Shown here one piece after another: positions 8,260-18,034 of a DNA stretch of 64,000 nt. The stretch lies in contig NZ_MDEB01000002.1 of the NCBI RefSeq assembly GCF_002939945.1, positions 124,001 through 188,000 of the forward strand, in the 5' to 3' direction. Under the pieces are notes generated by a model. The model ran no database searches. It saw nothing but the letters and a program-made list of their open reading frames with translations, and was not told the origin of the DNA. The position numbers were made by a program, and so were the translations under genes. This DNA is from Xanthomonas arboricola pv. populi. Lineage in GTDB: Bacteria; Pseudomonadota; Gammaproteobacteria; Xanthomonadales; Xanthomonadaceae. The stretch's first letter is position 1, and each line of letters begins with the position of its first letter.

Positions 8260-8277
8260 GGCCGAGAGAGTCGAATC

Positions 8278-9483
8278 GTGAATGAGGTCGTGATCCCCTC
8301 CGTGCTGCAGGACGTTCCCGTCCGTACCCCGGAACTGCGCAAGCAGAACCTGCTCGACCTCGACCGCGAGGGGCTGGAGCGCTTCTTCGCCGACACGCTC
8401 GGCGAAGCGCGCTACCGTGCCCATCAGGTGATGAAGTGGATTCACCATCGCTACGTCACCGATTTCGACCAGATGACCGACCTCGGCAAGGCCCTGCGTG
8501 CGAAGTTGCACCAGCACGCCGAGGTCCTCGTCCCCAATGTGGTGTTCGACAAGCCGTCCACCGACGGGACCCACAAATGGCTGCTGGCCATGGGTACCGA
8601 CGGCAAGAACGCGATCGAAACCGTCTACATCCCCGACAAGGGGCGCGGCACGCTGTGCGTCTCGTCGCAGGTCGGCTGCGGTCTGAACTGCACCTTCTGT
8701 TCGACCGCCACCCAGGGCTTCAACCGCAACCTCACCACCGCCGAGATCGTCGGCCAGGTATGGGTCGCGGCGCGCCATCTGGGCAACGTGCCGCACCAGC
8801 AGCGCCGCCTCACCAATGTGGTGATGATGGGCATGGGCGAGCCGCTGATGAATTTCGACAACGTCGTGCGCGCGATGAGCGTGATGCGCGACGATCTGGG
8901 CTACGGCCTGGCCAGCAAGCGGGTGACGCTGTCGACCTCGGGCCTGGTGCCGATGATCGACCGGCTCTCCATCGAAAGCGATGTCTCGCTGGCGGTCTCG
9001 CTGCATGCGGCCAACGACGCGCTGCGCGAAAGCCTGGTGCCGTTGAACAAGAAATACCCGATCGCAGAGCTGATGGAATCCTGCGCGCGCTATCTGCGCG
9101 GCAGCAAGAAGCGCGATTCTGTCACCTTCGAATACACCTTGATGAAGGGCATCAACGACCAGCCCGAGCATGCGCGTCAGCTGGCCAGGTTGATGCGTCA
9201 GTTCGACAACGCGGTGCAGTCCAAGGACGCCGGCAAGGTCAACCTGATCCCGTTCAATCCGTTCCCGGGCACGCGTTACGAGCGCTCCGGAGAGACGGAG
9301 ATCCGCGCCTTCCAGAAGATTCTGCTCGACGCGCAAGTGCTGACGATGGTCCGCCGTACCCGCGGCGACGATATCGACGCCGCCTGCGGACAGCTCAAGG
9401 GGCAGGTCATGGACCGCACCCGTCGTCAGGCGGATTTCCTGCGCACCCTGGAAGGACAGGCCGGTCGAGATGCGGCAGCGTGA
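8278..9483 (+). CDS. rlmN: Dual-specificity 23S rRNA / tRNA adenine C2 methyltransferase RlmN
   Basis: Radical-SAM enzyme that methylates C2 of A2503 in 23S rRNA and A37 in some tRNAs. The [4Fe-4S] cysteines are in CGLNCTFC (CxxxCxxC). The [12 protein letters not shown] motif and the [14 protein letters not shown] and [11 protein letters not shown] segments are typical. The C-terminal part holds the second conserved Cys region ([12 protein letters not shown]). GTG at 8278 is the only start near the ndk stop and gives 401 residues. The 3' end overlaps pilF by 14 bases. First gene of a run with pilF and rodZ. Confidence 0.96.
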   Translation: MNEVVIPSVLQDVPVRTPELRKQNLLDLDREGLERFFADTLGEARYRAHQVMKWIHHRYVTDFDQMTDLGKALRAKLHQHAEVLVPNVVFDKPSTDGTHKWLLAMGTDGKNAIETVYIPDKGRGTLCVSSQVGCGLNCTFCSTATQGFNRNLTTAEIVGQVWVAARHLGNVPHQQRRLTNVVMMGMGEPLMNFDNVVRAMSVMRDDLGYGLASKRVTLSTSGLVPMIDRLSIESDVSLAVSLHAANDALRESLVPLNKKYPIAELMESCARYLRGSKKRDSVTFEYTLMKGINDQPEHARQLARLMRQFDNAVQSKDAGKVNLIPFNPFPGTRYERSGETEIRAFQKILLDAQVLTMVRRTRGDDIDAACGQLKGQVMDRTRRQADFLRTLEGQAGRDAAA

Positions 9484-10282
9484 TCTTGCAGTCATGGCGG
9501 CCGTGGCGATCGCACTGAGTGCGGTCGGCTGCGGTGGTCGCAATGCCAAGGCGGGCTCGGTCCAGACGGTGGAGGAGGTCGCGCAGGTGCATTCGTTCCG
9601 CGACAGCACGGCGACAAAGAATCGTCTGGCAGTGCAGGAGAAGCTCGGCCTGGCCAATAACCGGCTGCAGACAGGCGACTACGCCGCCGCCGAAGAGCAG
9701 GTCCGTGCAGCCTTGAAGAAAGATCCCCAATCGGTGGATGCCATTGGTCTACTGGCGCTGATTCAGGGCGCCAAGGGCGATGTTGCCGGCTCCGGTGCGT
9801 CATACCGCCGTGCTGCGGAACTTGCCCCGCAGCGCGGCGATGTCTTGAACAATTACGGCGCATGGTTGTGCGCGAACGGCTCGCCGGCCGAATCGCTGAT
9901 CTGGTTCGATCGTGCCCTGACCGACAGGAACTACGCATCGCCAGCCTCTGCGTTGGGTAACGCGGGTGGCTGCGCGCTCAAGGCGGGGCAGCCCCAGCGT
10001 GCTGCCGGTGACTTGCGTAAAGCCCTGGAACTGGATCCGCGGAATCCGTATGCGCTCGAGTCGATGGCGCGTTCCCAGGCGACCGGTCGCAGCTATTTCG
10101 AAGCGCGCGCGTTTATCGAACGGCGGCTTGCGGCTGCACCGGCAACCGCTTCCGTGTTACAACTCGCCATTCAGATTGAGCAAGGGCTAGGCGACAAGGT
10201 AGCTGCCAGCCGTTACCAACAGCGGTTGGTCAAGGAATTTCCTGACGCAGCGACCGCTAACCCCGGGGCCAATGCATTGTGA
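9470..10282 (+). CDS. pilF: Type IV pilus biogenesis lipoprotein PilF (PilW), TPR protein
   Basis: Outer-membrane pilotin that helps the PilQ secretin assemble. The N-terminus is a lipoprotein signal with lipobox LSAVGC (Cys at residue 21). The rest is tetratricopeptide repeats: [80 protein letters not shown]. The NNYGAWLC pattern is typical of PilF/PilW. The reading frame overlaps rlmN by 14 bases and rodZ by 4, so translation is probably coupled. Length (270) is normal. Confidence 0.93.
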   Translation: MRQRDLAVMAAVAIALSAVGCGGRNAKAGSVQTVEEVAQVHSFRDSTATKNRLAVQEKLGLANNRLQTGDYAAAEEQVRAALKKDPQSVDAIGLLALIQGAKGDVAGSGASYRRAAELAPQRGDVLNNYGAWLCANGSPAESLIWFDRALTDRNYASPASALGNAGGCALKAGQPQRAAGDLRKALELDPRNPYALESMARSQATGRSYFEARAFIERRLAAAPATASVLQLAIQIEQGLGDKVAASRYQQRLVKEFPDAATANPGANAL

Positions 10283-11139
10283 TCAGTGATTCCAATCCGA
10301 ACCCTTTCGAGCAGGAAAAGGGCTGCGGACAGCATTTGCGCGACGCGCGCGAAGCGGCAGGCCTGAGCGTGGACGAGGTCGCCGGCAAGCTGCGCATGCC
10401 GGCGCATGTGGTGCGCTCGCTGGAACAGGAAGAGTGGCAACGCCTGGGGGCCCCGGTTTTCGTGCGCGGTCAATTGCGCAGCTATGCGCGCTTGCTGCAT
10501 GTAGACCTGGAGCCGCTGCTGCAGCAGGCGGCCATTGCGCCGATCGAACCGGTCAAGCTGGTCAGTCACACGCATACGCCGCGGGCGCGGCGGATCCTGG
10601 AAAGTACGGCGCGCAAGGCGATGTATGTGGTGATCACCGGCGTGTTCGCGGTGCCGGTGTGGTACGCGACCCGCTCGCATCTGGATGGCAGGGCGCCCAG
10701 TACGGTGTCGCTGGACAGCACGCCGGAAGCGCCCAAGACCGGCACCCCGGCCAACATTGCAACGCAGCCGAGCAGCGCGCCGCGCGAGCAACCGGCCCCG
10801 TACATCGCGTCGATGACGCCGGTGCCGCGGGCCACGCGTGAGGTCGAGACGCCTGCAGCGCCGGCTGCCGGTGGCGGCAGTCTGTCGTTGAGTTTCGGCG
10901 GGGACAGCTGGGTGCAGATTCTGGCACCGGATGGCAGTGCGGTCGAAAAAGCACTGGTGCGTGCCGGCGAGCGTCGCAGCTATTCGCCGGGGCAGGTGGG
11001 CCGGGTCGTGCTGGGTAATGCGTCGGCGGTAGAGGTTCAGCAAGGCGGCAGTATCGTCGATGTGAAACCGTTCCAGCGCGCTAACGTTGCCCGTTTTGCG
11101 GTATCCTCCGACGGCTCCGTGGTACCTGCTTCCGAGTGA
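10279..11139 (+). CDS. rodZ: RodZ-like helix-turn-helix membrane protein
   Basis: Cytoskeletal membrane protein that links MreB to the cell-wall elongation machinery. Residues 15-78 form an Xre-like helix-turn-helix (LRDAREAAGLSVDEVAGKL, then FVRGQLRSYARLLHVD). A single membrane span lies at about 113-131. A proline/alanine-rich periplasmic linker follows, and the C-terminal DUF4115 domain starts near residue 205 (LSLSFGGDSWVQILAPDG). It starts with GTG inside the pilF stop (4-base overlap). In E. coli ispG and hisS follow; here yfgM follows directly. Confidence 0.9.
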   Translation: MISDSNPNPFEQEKGCGQHLRDAREAAGLSVDEVAGKLRMPAHVVRSLEQEEWQRLGAPVFVRGQLRSYARLLHVDLEPLLQQAAIAPIEPVKLVSHTHTPRARRILESTARKAMYVVITGVFAVPVWYATRSHLDGRAPSTVSLDSTPEAPKTGTPANIATQPSSAPREQPAPYIASMTPVPRATREVETPAAPAAGGGSLSLSFGGDSWVQILAPDGSAVEKALVRAGERRSYSPGQVGRVVLGNASAVEVQQGGSIVDVKPFQRANVARFAVSSDGSVVPASE

Positions 11140-11209
11140 AGCGGACTGCGGTTTTTCATTTTTCCCTATTGATGTTCCGCGCCTCCGGGATGACGGAGCG
11201 AGAGTACGC

Positions 11210-11848
11210 ATGGCGATCGACGATCTGCTGGACGAACACGAACAAGGCGAACGCGTTCGTTCCTGGTTGAGAAAGAATGGCGCAGGGCTGGTAGGCGGCG
11301 TCGTGCTGGGCCTGGCCCTGATTCTGGGCTGGCAGTGGTGGCAGAAGCACACCGCCACCCAATCGGTGGAAGCCAATACCCGTTACGAGGCGGTGGTCAA
11401 GTCCATCCAGGGCAAGAATCTGGACAAGGCGGCCAAGGACATCGTGGCGCTCGATGACGGCAAGGGCGGTGTCTACGCCGAGCTGGCTGCACTGCGTCTG
11501 GCCAAGGCCCAGGCGGATGCCGGCAAGCATGCCGAAGCGATCAAGACGTTGCGCGACGTGCCTGCCGAAGGCGAACTCAAGCAGATCGTGCAGCAGCGCC
11601 TGGCGCGCGTGCTGACCGAAAGCGGCAAGCCGGACGAAGCGATCAAGCTTCTGGCCGATGCGCAGGACCACACCAGCCTGGAGATCCGCGCCGACGCACT
11701 GGTCGTCCAGGGCAAGCCGGATGAAGCGCGTGCGCTCTACGCCAAGGCCCTGACCACGGTGGACGTGGCCTCGCCGCAGCGCCGTTTGCTGGAAACCAAG
11801 CTGATGGATGTGGGCGGCAAAGTGCCCGATTCGGCGGAGCCGATTTAA
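11210..11848 (+). CDS. yfgM: YfgM-like tetratricopeptide membrane protein (SecYEG ancillary)
   Basis: Inner-membrane protein that works with PpiD at the SecYEG translocon in E. coli. The N-terminus is cytoplasmic and acidic (MAIDDLLDEHEQGERV), followed by one span at about residues 24-42 (GLVGGVVLGLALILGWQWW) and a periplasmic TPR-like region (AELAALRLAKAQADAGKHAE, ALVVQGKPDEARALYAKAL). ATG at 11210 matches the family start; the frame is open upstream through the rodZ end but that part is not conserved. Overlaps bamB by one base. Confidence 0.92.
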   Translation: MAIDDLLDEHEQGERVRSWLRKNGAGLVGGVVLGLALILGWQWWQKHTATQSVEANTRYEAVVKSIQGKNLDKAAKDIVALDDGKGGVYAELAALRLAKAQADAGKHAEAIKTLRDVPAEGELKQIVQQRLARVLTESGKPDEAIKLLADAQDHTSLEIRADALVVQGKPDEARALYAKALTTVDVASPQRRLLETKLMDVGGKVPDSAEPI

Positions 11849-13065
11849 TGAAGCAGGTTGATATGTACAAGCGCATTGCATTGATCGCCCTGATGGGCGT
11901 GTCGCTGGTGGGTTGCAGCACCGTCAAGGGCTGGTTTGCCGGGAAGGATGCTGCTGCCAAGAAGGCGCAGGAACCTGCCGAACTGGTCAAGTTCGAGCCG
12001 TCGGTCAAGGTCGACAAGATCTGGTCCACCGGCGTGGGCAAGGGCGAAGGCCATATTGGCGTGCGTCAGCGTCCGGCGGTGGCCGACGGCAAGGTGTACG
12101 CCTCGGCGATCACCGGTGGCGTGCAGGCACTGGATCTGCAGACCGGCAAGCGTGTGTGGGAATACAAGCCCAAGAAGGAAGAGCGTAACGATCGCAAGTT
12201 CAAGCAGCGCCTGTCCGGTGGCCCCGGCGTCGGCGAAGGCCTGGTGGTGATCGGTACGCTGTCTGGCGACGTCATTGCATTGAACCAGGCCGATGGCACC
12301 GAAAAGTGGCGTGCCAAGGTGCCGAACGAAGTCATCGCCGCACCGGCCATTGCGCAGAACCTGGTGTTGGTGCGCAGCAACGATGGTCGCGTCAGCGCCT
12401 TCGACGCGGCCACCGGCGAGCGTCGCTGGTTCCATGCCGAAGAAGGCCCGACCCTGTCGGTGCGCGGCAATGCGCCGATCGTGACCGGGCCCGGCGTGGT
12501 GTTCGTCGGTAACGACAGCGGCACCTTGAGCGCCCTGGCGCTGCAGGACGGTCGCCCGTTGTGGGAACAGGCGATCGGCGTGCCGGAAGGCCGCACCGAG
12601 CTGGAGCGCATGTCCGATGTGGACGGGGCACCGGTGCTGGACGGCACCACGCTGTATGCGACCAGCTTCAAGAACGAAACCCTCGCACTGGAAGGCCCGA
12701 GCGGCCGTCCGCTGTGGACGCGCGATCACGGCGGCCCCGGTGGCGTTGGCGTGTCGTCGGCCGTGGTGGTGGTCTCCGACAACGCCGGCTCGGTATGGGG
12801 CCTGGACAAGAGCAGCGGTGCTGCGATGTGGTCGCAGGCCGCGCTGGCACGTCGCTCCCTGACCGGTGTGGCCATCCAGGGCGATTACGCCGTGGTCGGC
12901 GATTACAAGGGCTACCTGCACTGGCTGAAACTCAGCGACGGTGCACTGGCCGCGCGCGCTCGCGCTGGACGCGACACGCTGCTGGCGCAGCCGATCGTCG
13001 TGGATGGCATTCTGTTGGTACAAAACACCGATGGCGATATCACCGCCTTCCGGTTGGCACAATAA
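11848..13065 (+). CDS. bamB: Outer-membrane assembly lipoprotein BamB
   Basis: Beta-propeller lipoprotein of the BAM complex that inserts beta-barrel proteins into the outer membrane. Lipobox LVGC lies at about residue 23 of the longer form. Eight-bladed PQQ-like repeats follow, seen as [68 protein letters not shown] and similar. ATG at 11848 overlaps the yfgM stop; ATG at 11863 ([12 protein letters not shown]) gives a cleaner signal peptide, so the first five residues are uncertain. der follows after 10 bases. Confidence 0.95.
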   Translation: MKQVDMYKRIALIALMGVSLVGCSTVKGWFAGKDAAAKKAQEPAELVKFEPSVKVDKIWSTGVGKGEGHIGVRQRPAVADGKVYASAITGGVQALDLQTGKRVWEYKPKKEERNDRKFKQRLSGGPGVGEGLVVIGTLSGDVIALNQADGTEKWRAKVPNEVIAAPAIAQNLVLVRSNDGRVSAFDAATGERRWFHAEEGPTLSVRGNAPIVTGPGVVFVGNDSGTLSALALQDGRPLWEQAIGVPEGRTELERMSDVDGAPVLDGTTLYATSFKNETLALEGPSGRPLWTRDHGGPGGVGVSSAVVVVSDNAGSVWGLDKSSGAAMWSQAALARRSLTGVAIQGDYAVVGDYKGYLHWLKLSDGALAARARAGRDTLLAQPIVVDGILLVQNTDGDITAFRLAQ

Positions 13066-13075
13066 GGACTTCGCG

Positions 13076-14473
13076 ATGCTGCCCCTGGTCGCCCTGGTCG
13101 GACGGCCCAATGTCGGCAAGTCCACCATCTTCAATGCGCTGACGCGCACTCGTGACGCGCTGGTCCACGACCAGCCCGGCGTCACCCGCGACCGTAACTA
13201 CGGGGTTTGTCGTCTTGACGAGGAGCGCCCGTTCATCGTCGTCGATACCGGCGGTATCGCCGGCGACGAGGAGGGTCTTGCCGGCGCCACCGCGCGTCAG
13301 GCACGTGCCGCTGCCGGCGAAGCCGATCTGGTGCTGTTCGTGGTCGATGGCCGCGAAGGCGCCTCTTCGCTCGACGACGAGATCCTGGCCTGGCTGCGCA
13401 AGCTGGCGCGGCCGACCGTGCTGGTCATCAACAAGATCGACGGCACCGACGAGGAGACCGTGCGCTCGGAATTCGCGCGCTATGGTTTCTCCGATGTGGT
13501 GGCGCTGTCTGCCGCGCATCGGCAGGGCATCGACGAACTGCTCGAGGAAGTCGGCGCACGCCTGCCCGAGGAAGGTGCCGGCGAGCTACTGGATACCGAC
13601 CCGGCACGCGTGCGCATTGCCTTTGTCGGCCGCCCGAACGTGGGCAAGTCGACGCTGGTCAATCGCCTGCTCGGCGAAGAACGCATGATCGCCTCGGAAG
13701 TGCCGGGCACTACGCGCGATTCGATCGCCGTGGACATGGACCGCGACGGCCGCCAATACCGCTTGATCGATACGGCTGGTCTGCGTCGCCGCGGCAAGGT
13801 CGAGGAGGCGGTGGAGAAATTCAGCGCGTTCAAGACGCTGCAGGCGATCGAGCAGTGCCAGGTCGCGGTGCTGATGCTCGATGCCGGCGAAGGTGTCACC
13901 GACCAGGACGCGACCATTCTGGGCGCCATCCTGGACGCTGGCCGCGCGTTGGTTGTAGCAATCAACAAGTGGGACGGGCAGAGCGACTACCAGCGTGCGC
14001 AGGCCGAAGACCTGCTGTCGCGCAAGCTGGGCTTCGTCAGCTGGGCCGAGGCGGTGCGGATTTCCGCGTTGCATGGCTCGGGCATGCGCGAGTTGTTCCA
14101 GGCGATTCACCGCGCACATGCATCGGCCACGCATGAGTTCAGCACCAGCGAAGTCAACCAGGCGCTGGAAATCGCCTACGAGACCAATCCGCCGCCCAGC
14201 ATCCGTGGCCATGTCTCCAAACTGCGCTACGTGCATCCGGGCGGCGCAAATCCGCCGACCTTCATCGTGCACGGCACGCGCCTGAAGGTGCTGCCGGAGT
14301 CGTACAAGCGTTATCTGGAAAACTTTTTCCGCAAGCGCTTCAAGCTGGTCGGCACGCCCGTACGTTTCATCTTCCGCGAAGGCGCCAATCCGTACGAGGG
14401 CAAGAAGAACACGCTCTCCGAGCGGCAGGTGGCACGCAAGCGCCGCTTGATGCGGCACGTCAAGGGCAAGTAA
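13076..14473 (+). CDS. der: Ribosome assembly GTPase Der (EngA)
   Basis: Essential GTPase for 50S subunit maturation with two tandem GTPase domains. Domain 1 has GRPNVGKST near residue 9, DTGG and NKID; domain 2 has the second [20 protein letters not shown] and NKWD. The C-terminal KH-like domain (about residue 355 on) ends with the basic tail [19 protein letters not shown] at 13076 ([11 protein letters not shown]) is the family start; the frame is open upstream into bamB in another phase. Length 465 is typical. Confidence 0.97.
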   Translation: MLPLVALVGRPNVGKSTIFNALTRTRDALVHDQPGVTRDRNYGVCRLDEERPFIVVDTGGIAGDEEGLAGATARQARAAAGEADLVLFVVDGREGASSLDDEILAWLRKLARPTVLVINKIDGTDEETVRSEFARYGFSDVVALSAAHRQGIDELLEEVGARLPEEGAGELLDTDPARVRIAFVGRPNVGKSTLVNRLLGEERMIASEVPGTTRDSIAVDMDRDGRQYRLIDTAGLRRRGKVEEAVEKFSAFKTLQAIEQCQVAVLMLDAGEGVTDQDATILGAILDAGRALVVAINKWDGQSDYQRAQAEDLLSRKLGFVSWAEAVRISALHGSGMRELFQAIHRAHASATHEFSTSEVNQALEIAYETNPPPSIRGHVSKLRYVHPGGANPPTFIVHGTRLKVLPESYKRYLENFFRKRFKLVGTPVRFIFREGANPYEGKKNTLSERQVARKRRLMRHVKGK

Positions 14474-14650
14474 GCAGGGCCAGCCACGCCTGGCGCGCGA
14501 TCGTCAGGTGGAGTGAGTGCCGGGCCGTTTCTTGCCATGGTGATGCGGCGCGTACCACACCGGGGGTAGCGGCATTGACCTGCTTGCGGCACCTGCACGC
14601 GCGGTGCCGGGCGCTCCGGGCCGGAGTGTCGCACTGGTATCCTGCGTGCC

Positions 14651-15871
14651 ATGACAGACTATCCTTCCCGCATTCCCTATGCGCAGGCGTTGCAGATCCT
14701 GCAGGCCGTCGCTGCCAAGAGCCGCCCGCCCGACGAGAACATCGCCACCTCGCGTGCCGATGGGCGGATCTGCGCTGCCGATCTGATCGCGCCGCTCGCA
14801 TTGCCGCCCTTCGCCAATAGCGCGATGGATGGCTTTGCGCTGCGGCATGCCGATGTCGCTGGCGGCGATGTGTCGTTGCAACTGGTCGGCGAACAATTCG
14901 CTGGCGAGCGCTGGACCGGCACGCTGAGCGCGGGCCAATGCCTGCGCATCACCACCGGTGCGCCGCTGCCCGATGGCGCCGATACCGTGATCCCGAAAGA
15001 AGATGCGCAGGAGCGCGATGGCGTGGTGCGCTTTCGCACGATGCCTGCGTTGGGTGCGGCGGTGCGCCTGGCCGGCAGCGACGTGCGTGCTGGCGATCTG
15101 GTGATACAGAGCGGGCAGGTGTTGACGCCTGCCCGGATCGGACTGGCGGCTGCGCTCGGCCTGTCGCGGCTTGCGGTGGCGCCGCGGCCGACCATTGCGG
15201 TGCTGGCCACCGGCGATGAGCTGGTGGAACCGGGCATGCCATTGGGGCCGGGACAGATCTACAACAGCAACCGCGACATGCTGATGGCGCAGCTGCGGGC
15301 ACTGGGCTACGCGCCGACCGCATGGCCGACCCTGCCGGACGATCCACAACGTATCCGCACCATGCTGGAAGACGCAGCCGCTGCATTCGATGTGGTGATC
15401 ACCTGCGGCGGTGTCTCGGCGGGGGAGAAGGATTATCTGCCGCAACTGATCGGCGAACTGGGCCGCATCCATTTCTGGCGCGTGCGCATGCGCCCGGGCA
15501 TGCCGGCGGTACTGGGCCAGATCGGCCGCTGCCTGGTGCTGGGCCTGCCGGGCAATCCGGTCTCGGTGCTGGCGACATTGGTCGCCTACGGCGTGCCGTT
15601 GCTGGATGGTTTGCAGGGACGTAGCGAGCCGCGCCCGCTGTGGCACGCGGCCTTGGCGAGTCCGTGGGAAAAACGCCACGAGCGCTTGGAGTTCCTGCGC
15701 GGGCGGCTGGAGTGCGGTGAAGACGGGCGTCTGACCGCGTTGCCGCACCGCGGCGATGCATCGCATCTGTTGCGTGGCGCGGCCGACAGCAATGCCTTGA
15801 TCGTGTTGCCCGAGCAGGCGCGGTGCTTCGAGACAGGCGAGATCGTGCGGGTGATTCCCTACGCGCTTTGA
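14651..15871 (+). CDS. moeA: Molybdopterin molybdenumtransferase MoeA (copy 1)
   Basis: Inserts molybdate into adenylated molybdopterin to make the molybdenum cofactor. The 406-residue protein has NSAMDGFAL near residue 56, TTGAPLPDGADTVIPKED, the MoaB/Mog-like domain with ATGDELVEPG and TCGGVSAGEKDYL, and the C-terminal GLPGNPVSVLATLV. A second moeA-type gene lies at 19147. The 177 bases before it hold no gene; a TATCCT element stands 20 bases before the ATG and may be a -10. Confidence 0.95.
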   Translation: MTDYPSRIPYAQALQILQAVAAKSRPPDENIATSRADGRICAADLIAPLALPPFANSAMDGFALRHADVAGGDVSLQLVGEQFAGERWTGTLSAGQCLRITTGAPLPDGADTVIPKEDAQERDGVVRFRTMPALGAAVRLAGSDVRAGDLVIQSGQVLTPARIGLAAALGLSRLAVAPRPTIAVLATGDELVEPGMPLGPGQIYNSNRDMLMAQLRALGYAPTAWPTLPDDPQRIRTMLEDAAAAFDVVITCGGVSAGEKDYLPQLIGELGRIHFWRVRMRPGMPAVLGQIGRCLVLGLPGNPVSVLATLVAYGVPLLDGLQGRSEPRPLWHAALASPWEKRHERLEFLRGRLECGEDGRLTALPHRGDASHLLRGAADSNALIVLPEQARCFETGEIVRVIPYAL

Positions 15872-16279
15872 TCGTTTGGTGAACCAAGCGCGGCTATCAA
15901 GAACTGCGCTCACCGTCAAACGGGCGCGACCGCTGCACGATGCGGCATGTGCCCCAGCCCCTGGTCCATTCCGTTGCTTCTGCGCCGTTGGCATCCACCT
16001 GCCAACTGCTCGCTATGTGGTGTCAGCGAGGCTGAGGGGATGACAGCATTTAGCGCGGCTCACAAGACGACTGCACGACCGCCAGGCGGTCGGCGCTCGG
16101 AATCGGCATGGACCACGCGTGCACTCCTGTTCTGAGCGCGCCGCACGCACTCGCCTGACGACCGCTCGCTACGTTTTGTTGGCCGCTCTTAGTGGAAGAG
16201 ATCGCTTGTCCATGCAGCAAGCCGGCGCACGGGTGATAGGCGGCAACGAACGCGACTGATGTCCGTTTGGTCGCCGCTC
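15872..16279. other. Gene-free stretch holding a dispersed repeat
   Basis: Apart from the ~146-base repeat element at 16049-16194 I recognise nothing here. The moeA and moeZ genes converge on it. Confidence 0.6.
16049..16194 (+). repeat. Dispersed ~150-bp element with terminal inverted repeats, copy A
   Basis: The left end TTTAGCGCGGCTCACAAGAC and the reverse complement of the right end (CTAAGAGCGGCCAACAAAAC) are imperfect inverted repeats. The core contains GCTCGGAATCGGCATGGACC, which recurs at 44577 and, reversed, at about 39810-39830. It encodes no protein. Size, terminal repeats and intergenic position fit a MITE-like non-autonomous element. Confidence 0.65.
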
Positions 16280-17422
16280 TCAGCCGATTGCGCTGCCGCA
16301 GAACGCGGCGTAATCGGGATAACCGGCGAATGCGACGCCAGGCGCGCACACCGGGCAATGCGGATCGGGCGGCAGACGGATCTCGCGAAATCGCATCGCC
16401 AGCGCATCGAAGCTGAGCAGGCGCCCGGTGAGGGGATCGCCGATGCCGAGCAGCAACTTGATCGCCTCGGTGGCCTGCAGCAATCCGATCACGCCGGGCA
16501 GCACGCCCAGCACGCCGGCTTCGGCGCAGCTGGGCGCGAATTCGGCTGGCGGTGGCTCGGGAAACAGGCAGCGATAGCACGGCGCATGGCCGCGCTTGCG
16601 GCCGGCATCGAACACGCTCAGCTGCCCTTCGAACTGCTGCACCGCGCCGTAGACCAGCGGTTTGCCGAGTTTGACGCAGGCGTCGTTGAGCAGATAGCGC
16701 GCAGGAAAATTGTCGGCTCCGTCGACCACCACATCCACGTCCTCCAGCAAGGCTTCGACATTGCCGGCAGCCACGCGTGCCTGCCGCGCGTCGACCTGCA
16801 CGCGTGGATTGAGCGCGGCAATGCGCTGCGCGGCCGAGCTGACCTTTGCAATGCCGACGCTTTCTTCGACGTGCAGGATCTGGCGCTGCAGATTGCTGCG
16901 GTCCACGACATCGTCATCGGCGATCCGCAGGTGGCCGACGCCGGCGGCAGCGAGATAGAACGCCGCCGGCGAGCCGAGCCCGCCCGCACCGACCAGCAAC
17001 ACGCGCGAATGCGCCAGACGCTGCTGGCCTTCCAGACCGACCTGCGGCAGGCGCAGATGGCGCGAATAGCGCTCGAGAAAATCCTGCTCGTCGGGCGGCA
17101 GGGTAGGGCGCACCAATGGAAGGCCGGCGCTGGTCCACGCGGCGGTGCCACCAAGCACCGAAGACACCTGCGCATAGCCTTGCGCACGCAAGATCTCCGC
17201 TGTGTGTGCCGAGCGCTTGCCGCTCTGGCAGATCAGCACGATCTCGCGCGCCTGCTCCGCTAGATGCTGGGCGGGTGCGCTTTCCAGATCGCGTTGCGCA
17301 ATTGCCAATGCGCCTTCGGCCTGGCCGCCGGCACGCTCGTGCAGCTGCCGGATATCGATCAGCAAGGCGCCTTGCAGGGCGCGCAGGCGGGCGTTTGCAG
17401 GGGAGATGTCGTGGCTGCTCAT
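16280..17422 (-). CDS. moeZ: Rhodanese-MoeB fusion (ThiF/MoeB/MoeZ-type sulfur-carrier adenylyltransferase)
   Basis: E1-like enzyme that adenylates the C-terminal glycine of a sulfur carrier such as MoaD or ThiS. Unusually, the rhodanese domain comes first (about residues 1-110: LLIDIRQLHE, active-site Cys in LICQSGKRSAHT), then the ThiF fold: ERYSRHLRLPQVGLEGQQRL, nucleotide loop LLVGAGGLGSPAAFYLAAAG, the R-finger DRSNLQRQILH, and zinc Cys pairs CYRCLF and CPVC. ATG at 17422 is chosen by domain start. The context of two moeA genes and mobA favours molybdopterin work, but ThiS or CysO-type partners cannot be excluded. Confidence 0.88.
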   Translation of the reverse strand: MSSHDISPANARLRALQGALLIDIRQLHERAGGQAEGALAIAQRDLESAPAQHLAEQAREIVLICQSGKRSAHTAEILRAQGYAQVSSVLGGTAAWTSAGLPLVRPTLPPDEQDFLERYSRHLRLPQVGLEGQQRLAHSRVLLVGAGGLGSPAAFYLAAAGVGHLRIADDDVVDRSNLQRQILHVEESVGIAKVSSAAQRIAALNPRVQVDARQARVAAGNVEALLEDVDVVVDGADNFPARYLLNDACVKLGKPLVYGAVQQFEGQLSVFDAGRKRGHAPCYRCLFPEPPPAEFAPSCAEAGVLGVLPGVIGLLQATEAIKLLLGIGDPLTGRLLSFDALAMRFREIRLPPDPHCPVCAPGVAFAGYPDYAAFCGSAIG

Positions 17423-17526
17423 GGTGCCATTGTCGCGCAAAGGCAGGCCGTGCAATGCACTGGATTGCCATGTTGGCGTCAGGCTCACCAGCACCGCGCT
17501 AGCGTGAGCATACAAGGAGACCCTCA

Positions 17527-17742
17527 ATGACACCTGATATCGACGCGCAATTGAAACAACTTGCCGATGCATTGCCTGATATTCGTCGCCAGCATCCGGA
17601 CGATTTCTGGGATGTATTCCACGCACGTGCCGAGAAGATCACCGCTGCCGCCGACTCGCAGGAGCAGGCCGCGCAAATCGTCAAACGGATCGACGAAATC
17701 CTGTCTGCCAATCAGTTGGGACCTGCGGATCCGGGCGCCTGA
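17527..17742 (+). CDS. Small conserved-type hypothetical protein (71 aa)
   Basis: A 71-residue acidic, helical protein of unknown function (starts MTPDIDAQLKQLADALPDI). It has a strong ribosome binding site, AAGGAGACC, 5 bases before the ATG, and no other gene covers it. No signal peptide, Cys or metal motif. It is divergent from the MoeB-type gene 105 bases away. Confidence 0.75.
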   Translation: MTPDIDAQLKQLADALPDIRRQHPDDFWDVFHARAEKITAAADSQEQAAQIVKRIDEILSANQLGPADPGA

Positions 17743-18034
17743 TCCAGCAGTCCTTGATCCTGTCGCGCTGAGGCAAGCGGAGCTGGCCTGCGCCCGATCA
17801 GCGGCCATCGGATGACGCCATCGCGGTTGAATGTCCAGGCCAGCATCGGCCCGCCCAGGGGAAAGATGTATCGTCCGCTGCGGACGCGAGTGGGTGGATC
17901 GGGTTGCGCGGGCTGATGGTCTGCGGGGGGGTGAGTTCATGCGCAGGAACGCAGCGGAGCTTCACCCCGCTTGGGCATCTGCTTAATGTGGTGCCGGCGA
18001 TGCTGTCCCATTACGCACGCCTGGTCGCTTATCC

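Noticed and set aside
7786-9657. A 623-codon minus-strand frame opposite ndk and rlmN
   Set aside because: Both real genes have complete motifs on the plus strand; the antisense text has no domain and a biased composition.
14474-14650. Possible molybdenum-cofactor riboswitch before moeA
   Set aside because: The stretch has GC-rich inverted pieces but none of the conserved loops of the Moco motif that I could recognise.
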